Source of the DNA: Bacteroidota bacterium
GTDB lineage: Bacteria; Bacteroidota; Bacteroidia; Chitinophagales; UBA2359
DNA length: 6,278 bases
Direction of reading: 5' to 3'
Assembly (NCBI GenBank): GCA_020631675.1
Contig: JAHDGT010000288.1
Coordinates: 1 to 6,278, forward strand
A model generated the notes under the pieces. The model made no database searches. It saw only the letters and a list, made by a program, of their open reading frames with translations, and had not been told where the DNA came from. This document shows positions 1 to 4,920 of the stretch, piece by piece; position 1 is the stretch's first letter; each line of letters opens with the position of its first letter. The position numbers and the translations under genes were made by a program.

Positions 1-196
1 CCGGCGCGGTGTTGAAGAGTAAGAACGCCAGGGTGTCCGGCGCACCGCAGATCACGAGGGAATCGGTCTGTGCGAACTGTGTGATCCCCCGGAGATCGTA
101 CATTTTAACGTCGGGCGGGCAGCCAATCTGCGTTTGCGCATTCAAGGCTGACCCTGTCACCAACAAAAGGGTGATAAGAGTAATAAACCGTCTCAT
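1..196 (-). CDS. N-terminus of a secreted protein (partial; runs off the left edge)
   Basis: Only the first 65 codons are inside the window. Read on the minus strand from the ATG at 196, the protein begins MRRFITLITLLLVTGSALNA, a textbook Sec signal peptide: two arginines, a hydrophobic stretch of leucine, isoleucine and threonine, then a small-residue cleavage region near A20-Q21. The mature part contains a Cys-Pro-Pro-Asp motif, Tyr-Asp-Leu-Arg-Gly, and later a Cys-Gly-Ala-Pro-Asp-Thr-Leu-Ala-Phe stretch. This resembles the start of the very large, multi-domain (PKD or adhesin-like) exported proteins of Bacteroidota, many of which end in a type IX secretion or gliding-motility C-terminal domain. 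That end is not visible here, so the family is inference. The coding DNA is clearly richer in G+C than the intergenic region beside it. A candidate promoter lies just upstream. The signal peptide and reading frame are well supported; the function is not. Confidence 0.72.
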   Translation of the reverse strand, partial: MRRFITLITLLLVTGSALNAQTQIGCPPDVKMYDLRGITQFAQTDSLVICGAPDTLAFLLFNTAP

Positions 197-211
197 ATGT
201 TTCTGTAGCAA

Positions 212-240
212 TAAATATAACTAGGCAAGTTTACCCCAAA
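212..240 (-). promoter_or_regulatory. Candidate Bacteroidota-type promoter for the secreted-protein gene
   Basis: On the minus strand, TTTG (240-237) is followed after 17 bases by TATATTTA (219-212). This matches the phylum's vegetative consensus TTTG ... TAnnTTTG at every defined position but the last. It would place transcription start about 9 bases before the ATG at 196, which is a short leader. The match is by eye in AT-rich DNA, where chance matches are common. Confidence 0.35.
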
Positions 241-531
241 AAAATCAGTAGGCAGGAAAGATGAATTGGAAGGGAAAGAGAAGGGGTAATTTGCCTTAAA
301 AAATATTGACACTGAATACAATCAAAAATCATGTCAGAAAAAACTGACGATATATACAAATAACAATAAATCGACTATTATTTTTCCAACAAACCAACTC
401 TAAATATTTAATTATCATACAGTTAACAAAAATAAACTAGTCAAGAAAAAAGATTTTTGAAAAAAACAGAAAAATGACTTTCTGTAAAGATTTTACGGTA
501 TTCTTAGTACTTAAATTGCACTAAAACAAAC
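241..531. other. AT-rich intergenic region without a recognisable gene
   Basis: This stretch is very A/T-rich and has no open frame with coding character on either strand. The only structure I see is two weak hairpins. One is GTCAG-A6-CTGAC at 333-348. The other is GTAAA-GAT-TTTAC at 484-496. Both are short enough to be chance. The region separates the terminator of the MscS-type gene from the candidate promoter of the next minus-strand gene. Confidence 0.5.
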
Positions 532-532
532 G

Positions 533-550
533 CGCTTTACTATCAAAGCG
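533..550 (-). repeat. Small hairpin next to the main terminator
   Basis: CGCTTT (533-538) pairs with AAAGCG (545-550) around the six-base loop ACTATC. It sits directly beyond the main terminator in the direction of transcription and would form only in read-through transcripts. The segment 541-547 (TATCAAA) is also complementary to 585-591 (TTTGATA) on the outer flank of the terminator, so alternative pairing is possible. Confidence 0.4.
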
Positions 551-555
551 TAAAT

Positions 556-587
556 AAAAAAGGGCAATCTAAAGATTGCCCTTTTTT
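556..587 (-). terminator. Intrinsic terminator downstream of the MscS-type channel gene
   Basis: Bases 556-569 and 574-587 form a perfect 14-bp inverted repeat with a TAAA loop. The core is GGGCAATC/GATTGCCC, flanked by six A and six T. Read on the minus strand, a GC-containing stem ends in a run of six T, the classic rho-independent form. It lies about 31 bases beyond the stop codon at 619. The symmetry means it could work in both directions, but no converging plus-strand gene is visible, so its clear role is to end the minus-strand channel (and possibly sigma factor) transcript. Confidence 0.88.
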
Positions 588-618
588 GATAGATAATGAG
601 GTTGTTTAACTCTGAGTA

Positions 619-1479
619 TCATCCTTTTATCCGTACCTCCCGATCAATTAACTTTTTTGTCGGAATAACGATTTTATCTCCATCATCTGTACGAAGGATC
701 ACGGAGACATTCGTAATGTCAATGATTTCGCCGTTTAAGTCGTCAAGCATAATGTATTGACCAATTTTAAAGGTTTTCCTTCCTAGAAAAGACCCTAGCA
801 TATTACTCATCACTCCTACTGAGGCAATGCCATATGAAATACCCGCAGCCAATAATGTAGCTCCGATCACCATAAGCATGATATAAATGAACAGCTCACT
901 ATATATACCGATCTGCTTCATTACGGTAAGCGTCACAGTGATCATGATAAAGTAGAATACGAAGCCACCTATCATACGTCCCATTCCACCACCTAGTGAG
1001 CTGGTCGCAGCACGAATAAGGTCTCTAAGGAAACTTGCGATGTACAGTCCTATGACAAAAATTATTATACCGCTGAACAACTTCGGAATGAAGCCGATCA
1101 GCTCGCTGATCTGCTGAGAAACGATCGTCCAACCCAAGGAGTCAGTGGTCATAATAATGACCAAGAGCATGAGCGTCCAATAAACGAATTTGGACACCAA
1201 CTGACTGGGGCGCATTTCCAAATTGGCTCTTTCGAGCAAGTTCGAAACACTAAAGCGATCCGCCGCCTCATCAAATTTGACCAGCTTTAGAAAACGTGCG
1301 AAAACAAACCCTATAAACTTAGCGATCAACCAGCCTATGATCAAAATCGCTAGCGCCTTGACGACCCCAGGAAGGGCTGCGGCAATTTGATCTGTAAAGG
1401 TCTTTAAAGACGACATAAACAGATCACCGAAATCGGTGATCTGTTCGGTTGCTTTATTAACGGTATTGTTCTGAATCAT
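619..1479 (-). CDS. Small MscS-superfamily mechanosensitive channel, conserved-TM-helix/CmpX type
   Basis: This 286-residue inner-membrane protein probably forms a tension- or osmolarity-gated pore. An amphipathic start (DLFMSSLKTFTDQIAAALPG, residues 19-38) leads into a first membrane helix (about 38-64, with IIGWLIAKFIG). Further hydrophobic helices lie at about 94-112, 129-150, 168-190 and 192-216. The last includes AAGISYGIASVGVMSNMLGS, which I align with the MscS pore helix. A short beta domain follows (about 226-280) with KIGQYIMLDDLNGEIIDI, then RTDDGDKIVIPTKKLIDREV, close to the MscS RTxDGxxxxIPN signature. The protein ends right after this domain and lacks the larger C-terminal vestibule domain of E. 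coli MscS. The repeated 'ALPxVVxALxILIIGWLIAK' style is that of conserved-TM-helix proteins such as Pseudomonas CmpX. The start at 1479 gives the complete first helix. Downstream is a strong terminator; upstream, after 127 bases, are the small acidic gene and the ECF sigma gene. The superfamily is sure, the CmpX link is inference. Confidence 0.87.
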   Translation of the reverse strand: MIQNNTVNKATEQITDFGDLFMSSLKTFTDQIAAALPGVVKALAILIIGWLIAKFIGFVFARFLKLVKFDEAADRFSVSNLLERANLEMRPSQLVSKFVYWTLMLLVIIMTTDSLGWTIVSQQISELIGFIPKLFSGIIIFVIGLYIASFLRDLIRAATSSLGGGMGRMIGGFVFYFIMITVTLTVMKQIGIYSELFIYIMLMVIGATLLAAGISYGIASVGVMSNMLGSFLGRKTFKIGQYIMLDDLNGEIIDITNVSVILRTDDGDKIVIPTKKLIDREVRIKG

Positions 1480-1556
1480 TTACCAGAGCTTGTTTGTTAA
1501 GTCAAAGAGAAAATTAAGGATACTATATAGAATGGGAATCGAAATGAAACTATGCA

Positions 1557-1580
1557 TTTTTCGATCAATGAAGCGAAAAA
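1557..1580. repeat. Short inverted repeat between the small acidic gene and the channel gene
   Basis: TTTTTCG (1557-1563) is the exact reverse complement of CGAAAAA (1574-1580), with a 10-base spacer. It lies in the 127-base gap between the stop of the 74-residue gene and the start of the channel gene. On the minus strand the stem has no following T run, so it is not a standard terminator. It could attenuate or process a shared transcript, or be chance in AT-rich DNA. Confidence 0.3.
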
Positions 1581-1606
1581 CCTAGATTATAACTGAACGA
1601 CTGCTG

Positions 1607-1831
1607 TCAATCAACATCTTCAGATGAATTATGGTCTTCTTGTTCATTATTAAGCAGGGCTTCGCATAACTGACTGTTCGCCTTCACCTGTTTAATGGTA
1701 AAGATGTCAGCCACGTCCATGATGAACTTGAGCGTGTCAATCTGTTGCATGACTTGCTCTTTATGTTCTTCGGGAAGGTTTTCACCTTCGAAGATCCGCT
1801 TGAAAGCGTTGAATTTATTTTCTTCATTCAT
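1607..1831 (-). CDS. Small acidic protein of unknown function, downstream of an ECF sigma factor
   Basis: The product is 74 residues and I do not recognise it. It is strongly acidic and soluble, with no membrane helix, signal peptide or His-x3-Cys-x2-Cys zinc motif, so it is not a classical zinc-binding anti-sigma factor. The first two thirds look helical: KFNAFKRIFE (6-15), then ENLPEEHKEQVMQQIDTLKF (17-36), a hydrophobic segment IMDVADIFTIKQ, and an acidic, probably disordered tail NNEQEDHNSSEDVD. The start at 1831 is the only reasonable one, 77 bases after the sigma factor stop and in the same direction. The ordered pattern of charged and hydrophobic residues makes a chance open frame unlikely. 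Position suggests a cytoplasmic partner or regulator of the sigma factor, or a link to the channel gene on its other side. That is inference from context only. Confidence 0.7.
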   Translation of the reverse strand: MNEENKFNAFKRIFEGENLPEEHKEQVMQQIDTLKFIMDVADIFTIKQVKANSQLCEALLNNEQEDHNSSEDVD

Positions 1832-1908
1832 GATCCAGTTCTGTTTGAATCAGCGAAGGGGTTGACTTGCTTAGAAGAGCTTAAACAATAGTCCTTCTTT
1901 GTGATGAA

Positions 1909-2514
1909 CTAAAATTGCTCATCATGTTGTTTGAAAGCACCATACTTTTTAAGGTACTGTTTGCGCAGGCGGTCTCGTGCTCTTTTAAGTCGCATCTTTA
2001 CCGCACTAGAACTCAGGCTTAAGACTCCCTGAATATCCTCAACGCTCATTTCCTCCTTATACTTCATCAGTAAAATGGCACGGTCTTCTGGTGATACTTC
2101 AAAGAGCAACTCTTGTAAGCGCTCGACCTCCATCTCTAAAATCTTCTTCTCCTGTACACCATTATCCTCTTCCTTCTCCATCACCTCACTACTCTCCTCA
2201 TAGTTTACCTTCCGTACTTTTTGCTTCTGCCGTAAAAAGTCGATACATTGATTATAAGTAATGGCATACACCCAAGTGGAAAAACTGGAATTCCCCTCGA
2301 ATTTAGAGATATTCAAGAAGGTTTTGACCAGGATATCATGACTCAGGTCTTGCGCATCATCCCTGTTTTTGACCATCGACAAGCACTTCCGATATACCTT
2401 ATTGGCATAACGATCGTACAGGATCCCGAACAGGTTAGTATTACCCGTTTCAAGAATCGTGCGAATGATCTCTTTGTCTGAGACTTTCTTTGTTTTCTTA
2501 CGTATAACCGTCAT
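1909..2514 (-). CDS. ECF-family RNA polymerase sigma factor
   Basis: This 201-residue protein should direct RNA polymerase to a specific set of promoters, as sigma-70 group 4 factors do. Sigma region 2 spans about residues 28-97. It contains LYDRYANKVYRKCLSMVKNR, the DDAQDLSHDILVKTFLNI core-binding and -10 part, and FSTWVYAITYNQCIDFLRQK, the typical region 2.3-2.4 'W-x3-Ia-x-N-x-c-id-x-lR' pattern. An acidic linker follows at about 105-125 (many Glu). Region 4 spans about 130-187, with SPEDRAILLMKYKEEMSVEDI and a helix-turn-helix ending SSSAVKMRLKRARDRLRK. The length is normal for the family. The N-terminus carries a basic MTVIRKKTKK extension. The gene follows purF after a 151-base gap and is the first gene of the run sigma factor - small acidic protein - channel. 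No transmembrane anti-sigma gene adjoins it. The family is certain; signal and regulon are unknown. Confidence 0.95.
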   Translation of the reverse strand: MTVIRKKTKKVSDKEIIRTILETGNTNLFGILYDRYANKVYRKCLSMVKNRDDAQDLSHDILVKTFLNISKFEGNSSFSTWVYAITYNQCIDFLRQKQKVRKVNYEESSEVMEKEEDNGVQEKKILEMEVERLQELLFEVSPEDRAILLMKYKEEMSVEDIQGVLSLSSSAVKMRLKRARDRLRKQYLKKYGAFKQHDEQF

Positions 2515-2605
2515 ACGGTATGCCAGTAGACTTTAAGAGCGTGTCTAAGCAATGCTTTACTCAATATAATAATTATAGGACGAAAATTAAGGGATGGACG
2601 TTATT

Positions 2606-2632
2606 CTGACGCATTTTAAATTTTTGGACACA
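2606..2632 (-). promoter_or_regulatory. Possible ECF-type (autoregulated) promoter for the sigma factor gene
   Basis: On the minus strand GTGTCC (2631-2626) is followed, after an A/T-rich spacer, by GCGTCAG (2612-2606). Spacing and a GTC-containing -10 resemble promoters used by many ECF factors (-35 with AAC or TGTC, -10 with CGTC). It would leave a leader of about 90 bases before the ATG at 2514. I found no good vegetative TTTG / TAnnTTTG pair in this gap. This is pattern-matching by eye and is weak. Confidence 0.25.
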
Positions 2633-2665
2633 GTATTTTTTTTTATAGTATATAGATTCACTCGA

Positions 2666-4105
2666 TCATCTGCTTTTCATCCGTTCGTCCTCTATTACCT
2701 TTAGTGCATCCAAAGATCCTTCTACAGGGTAGTCCCCTGTAAAGCAAGCCATACAGATCGGCAAATCCGCATAGAGTGCTTTTAGATCATCTACGGTTTG
2801 ATATACCAAGGCATCCGCCCCTATGAAATCAGCGATTTGCTCTACCGTTTTATTAGAAGCGATCAATTCCGTACTCACTGCCATATCAATTCCATAGATA
2901 CACGGCCATTTTATAGGTGGTGCCGCCGAAATAAAATACACTGCTTCGGCACCTGCGTTTCTCAATAGTTTCACAATACGTTTAGAAGTGGTTCCCCGCA
3001 CGATCGAGTCATCTACCACCGCTATTTTTTTACCCTTGATCACATCTCCGATCGGGTTCAGTTTCTGGCGTACCATGCGCTCTCGCTCTTTCTGAGTAGG
3101 TGCGATGAAACTACGTCCGATATGATTGTTTTTCACAAAGCCCCTACGGTAAGGAATGCCCAAACTTTCTGCTAAACCGGAAGCCGCGAAATAGCCCGAT
3201 GAAGGTACATCAATGACAATATCAGGTGTTAAGCCTGCTGCTTTAATTCGCTCGCCCAGTTTTTTACCCATGCGCACGCGCTCGCTCGCCACCAGCTTCT
3301 TTTGAATCACAGAATCTTCTCTAGCAAAATAAATATGTTCGAATATGCAAAAGGCCTGCTCCTCTTGATAACAACTTTGGCGATGCACGGTCATATTATT
3401 ATCAATGAAAACGGCCTCCCCGGGCTTAATATCATCTATGACCTCGTAGCCCAAATAATCAAAACAAGTGCTTTCCGAGGCAAAGCCATAGGTCATTTCT
3501 CCTGTTTGCTCATCGGTCTTGCGCCCCATTACCACGGGTCTGATCCCATGTGAATCCGTAAAAACCAATAAACCCTTATTGGCGATCACCGTGATCGTAG
3601 AATAAGCCCCCTTGACTTTTTGCTGTGTGGCCTTCACACTATCAAAAATATCACTGACTCTAAATTCTTTCAGATCATGTTTACGCAATTCACTCGCGAA
3701 AGTGTAGAGGATCAACTCTAAATCATTTGAAGTATCAGGCAGTATGTGATAGTCATCATATAAACTCGTGCGCAGTTCGTGGAAATTGGTCACGTTTCCA
3801 TTGTGTACCATTGCCAATCCGAATGGGTAATTCGCGAAAAAAGGCTGCGCGTTCACCGCATCCCCACTCCCCTGTGTGGTATAGCGCACATGACCGATAC
3901 CGATATTGCCTTTCAAGCGATTGATGTGCTTCTTTTTGAACACCCCATTCACCAAGCCCAAGCCCTTCTTAATGTGAAAGGTGTCCTCAAAAGTAACGAT
4001 ACCCGCAGCATCTTGTCCACGATGTTGCAAAGCCGTCAAGCCGCTCACGATATCGCGAACAACAGGCTCTCCTTTCGATGTAAAAAATCCAACTATACCA
4101 CACAT
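2666..4105 (-). CDS. purF: Amidophosphoribosyltransferase (glutamine PRPP amidotransferase), purine step 1
   Basis: This 479-residue cytoplasmic enzyme converts PRPP and glutamine to 5-phosphoribosylamine, the committed step of purine synthesis. The N-terminal Ntn-glutaminase domain (about 1-235) starts MCGIVGFF, so Cys2 becomes the N-terminal nucleophile once Met is removed. It also shows LQHRGQDAAGI (26-36), GHVRYTTQG (71-79, substrate Arg74), HNGNVTN (101-107) and DTSNDLE. The phosphoribosyltransferase domain carries the PRPP loop VVDDSIVRGTTS (363-374) and PSSGYFAASG (301-310). The start is set at 4105, not at an in-frame ATG at 4159: the longer form would bury the catalytic Cys behind 18 residues that are simply translated from the repeat element, while 4105 is preceded by an A/T-rich leader. 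Three cysteines (C253, C402, C451) match iron-sulfur ligand positions of the Bacillus-type enzyme, and the fourth is Leu448. The gene is separated from purN by a structured repeat and may use its own promoter or read-through. Confidence 0.96.
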   Translation of the reverse strand: MCGIVGFFTSKGEPVVRDIVSGLTALQHRGQDAAGIVTFEDTFHIKKGLGLVNGVFKKKHINRLKGNIGIGHVRYTTQGSGDAVNAQPFFANYPFGLAMVHNGNVTNFHELRTSLYDDYHILPDTSNDLELILYTFASELRKHDLKEFRVSDIFDSVKATQQKVKGAYSTITVIANKGLLVFTDSHGIRPVVMGRKTDEQTGEMTYGFASESTCFDYLGYEVIDDIKPGEAVFIDNNMTVHRQSCYQEEQAFCIFEHIYFAREDSVIQKKLVASERVRMGKKLGERIKAAGLTPDIVIDVPSSGYFAASGLAESLGIPYRRGFVKNNHIGRSFIAPTQKERERMVRQKLNPIGDVIKGKKIAVVDDSIVRGTTSKRIVKLLRNAGAEAVYFISAAPPIKWPCIYGIDMAVSTELIASNKTVEQIADFIGADALVYQTVDDLKALYADLPICMACFTGDYPVEGSLDALKVIEDERMKSR

Positions 4106-4130
4106 GATCTGCTTGTTTATATTTTTAACT

Positions 4131-4294
4131 TGGGCGCGTGCCCGCCTGTGGCAGGTCACCGGGCTATCCGTTGCAATTCCCCGTCTGTCCGCTGCTTCGG
4201 GGCAGGCTTAAAAATGGCTACCTCTGGGCCGCCTTTTTAAGCCGCCCCTCAGGGCGCGTCCAGCCGGCTCATTTCCACTACTATCCCTCGCGCA
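4131..4294 (+). repeat. GC-rich structured intergenic repeat element, copy 1 (between purF and purN)
   Basis: About 164 bases, much richer in G+C than the leaders around it. Its 5' part folds as CCCG-CCTG (4141-4148) with CAGG (4152-4155) and CGGG (4160-4163), followed by GGGCTATCCGTTGCAATTCC. The middle is a long hairpin (4199-4248). The 3' end is CCACTACTATCCCTCGCGC. GGGCGCGT occurs at 4132-4139 and again at 4252-4259. The 3' end recurs at 6238-6257 in opposite orientation with 17 of 20 bases identical, so this is a dispersed family and not unique spacer. The GGGCTATCCG ... CCACTnCtATCCCT landmarks agree with my memory of a common flavobacterial intergenic repeat, possibly the Flavo-1 RNA motif; I could not run a covariance search. 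The strand given is that of the landmark sequence. No open frame with coding character fits it. Confidence 0.7.
4199..4248. repeat. Long imperfect hairpin inside repeat copy 1
   Basis: GGGGC (4199-4203) pairs with GCCCC (4244-4248), and GGCTTAAAAA (4205-4214) pairs perfectly with TTTTTAAGCC (4234-4243). That makes a 15-bp stem broken only by the bulged A at 4204. The 19-base loop (4215-4233) contains GGC and GCC that could close further. It could form in RNA from either strand. It is not a normal terminator, because the T tract lies inside the stem and GC pairs follow it. A purD-purN-purF read-through transcript would carry this stem and could be processed or protected from decay there. Confidence 0.75.
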
Positions 4295-4328
4295 TAGGAT
4301 GAACATTAAATGAAAATCGCTCCGATCT

Positions 4329-4913
4329 TCATTCATCATTTTTGAAAACGCGCTCTAGGCACTGGCTATAGAATTGATGTTCTACAGCCAGTCCTCTTTG
4401 TTTTACTTCTGCTAAATTGGAGCAGCCACTAAGATCCACATCCGCCTTAGCGATCACTTTCCCCGTGTCTACCCCTGTATCCACATAATGGACCGTTATT
4501 TTAGTCGCTGTTTTTCTTTGCTCCCAAGTCCACTCATAAGCACCTAAACCCTTGAATTCATCCGTATCCGCTGGGTGAATGTTGATGATCCTTTGGGGAT
4601 AGGCGTCTACTAAAATCTTCGAAGCGATGCGCATATAGCCTGCGAAAACCAAGTAGTCTAATTGGTAAAGAGCTAAAAGCGCTACAATATCCGAGTCAAA
4701 GCTTTCTCGCTTTCTGCCTTTAGAGGGAATCACCTTAGTAGGAATACCTCTGTTTTGCGCTGAAAGCAGTCCTTTCGCATTGGGTTCATTTGAAAAGACG
4801 AAGACTACTTCGCACAGCTTGTTCAATAAGCCATTTTCCGCTTGAACACGATCCAGAATAGCCAGCATATTACTGCCTGTACCGCTAATGAATATGGCGA
4901 TGCGTTTTTTCAT
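4329..4913 (-). CDS. purN: Phosphoribosylglycinamide formyltransferase (divergent PurN), purine step 3
   Basis: This 194-residue cytoplasmic enzyme should transfer a formyl group from 10-formyl-tetrahydrofolate to GAR. The N-terminal phosphate-binding part is IFISGTGSNMLAIL (7-20), followed by VFSNEPNAKGLLSAQNRGIP (38-57). The central LDYLVFAGYMRIAS (85-98) leads to NIHP (111-114), giving the catalytic Asn111 and His113. Asp149 in VDTGVDTGKVI matches the third catalytic residue (E. coli Asp144). The stretch after NIHP is unusual: most PurN have a 'sLLPkypG' substrate-loop sequence, whereas here it is ADTDEFKGLGAYEWTWEQ (115-132). It therefore belongs to a distinct branch. The start at 4913 overlaps the purD stop as ATGA and has AGGAG just upstream, so translation is probably coupled. 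Folate-dependent formyltransferase chemistry is sure; the GAR substrate rests on the motifs plus placement between purD and purF. Confidence 0.9.
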   Translation of the reverse strand: MKKRIAIFISGTGSNMLAILDRVQAENGLLNKLCEVVFVFSNEPNAKGLLSAQNRGIPTKVIPSKGRKRESFDSDIVALLALYQLDYLVFAGYMRIASKILVDAYPQRIINIHPADTDEFKGLGAYEWTWEQRKTATKITVHYVDTGVDTGKVIAKADVDLSGCSNLAEVKQRGLAVEHQFYSQCLERVFKNDE

Positions 4914-4920
4914 AGCTCCT
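4910..4920 (-). promoter_or_regulatory. purD-purN ATGA overlap with AGGAG ribosome-binding site
   Basis: On the minus strand AGGAGCTATGA joins the end of purD to the start of purN: the TGA stop of purD shares bases with the ATG of purN, and AGGAG lies two bases before that ATG. The spacing is short for Shine-Dalgarno pairing, but the overlap allows a terminating ribosome to restart. It fixes the start of purN and shows the two genes are co-translated. An AGGAG is noteworthy here because the other genes in the window mostly lack one. Confidence 0.7.

Noticed and set aside
9..224. Plus-strand open frame at the left edge
   Set aside because: The minus strand encodes a clean signal peptide and plausible exported protein over the same bases; the plus frame is rich in Cys, Arg and Ile without any pattern.
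2248..2481. Plus-strand open frame opposite the sigma factor
   Set aside because: It is wholly antisense to sigma region 2, which is clearly coding on the other strand; composition is that of a shadow frame.
2634..2660. Run of nine T (2636-2644) as a terminator for purF
   Set aside because: The T run is on the plus strand, so the minus-strand purF transcript has A there; no GC hairpin precedes a T run on the minus strand, and no plus-strand gene ends here.
3779..4240. Plus-strand open frame of 153 codons opposite the start of purF and the repeat
   Set aside because: It lies antisense to the well-conserved glutaminase domain of PurF and continues into the repeat; its sequence is the shadow of PurF codons and has no domain character.
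4131..4294. Repeat element as an insertion sequence, MITE or tRNA-like gene
   Set aside because: There is no transposase, no convincing terminal inverted repeat beyond a few GCGCG bases, no visible target duplication, and no cloverleaf or CCA end.
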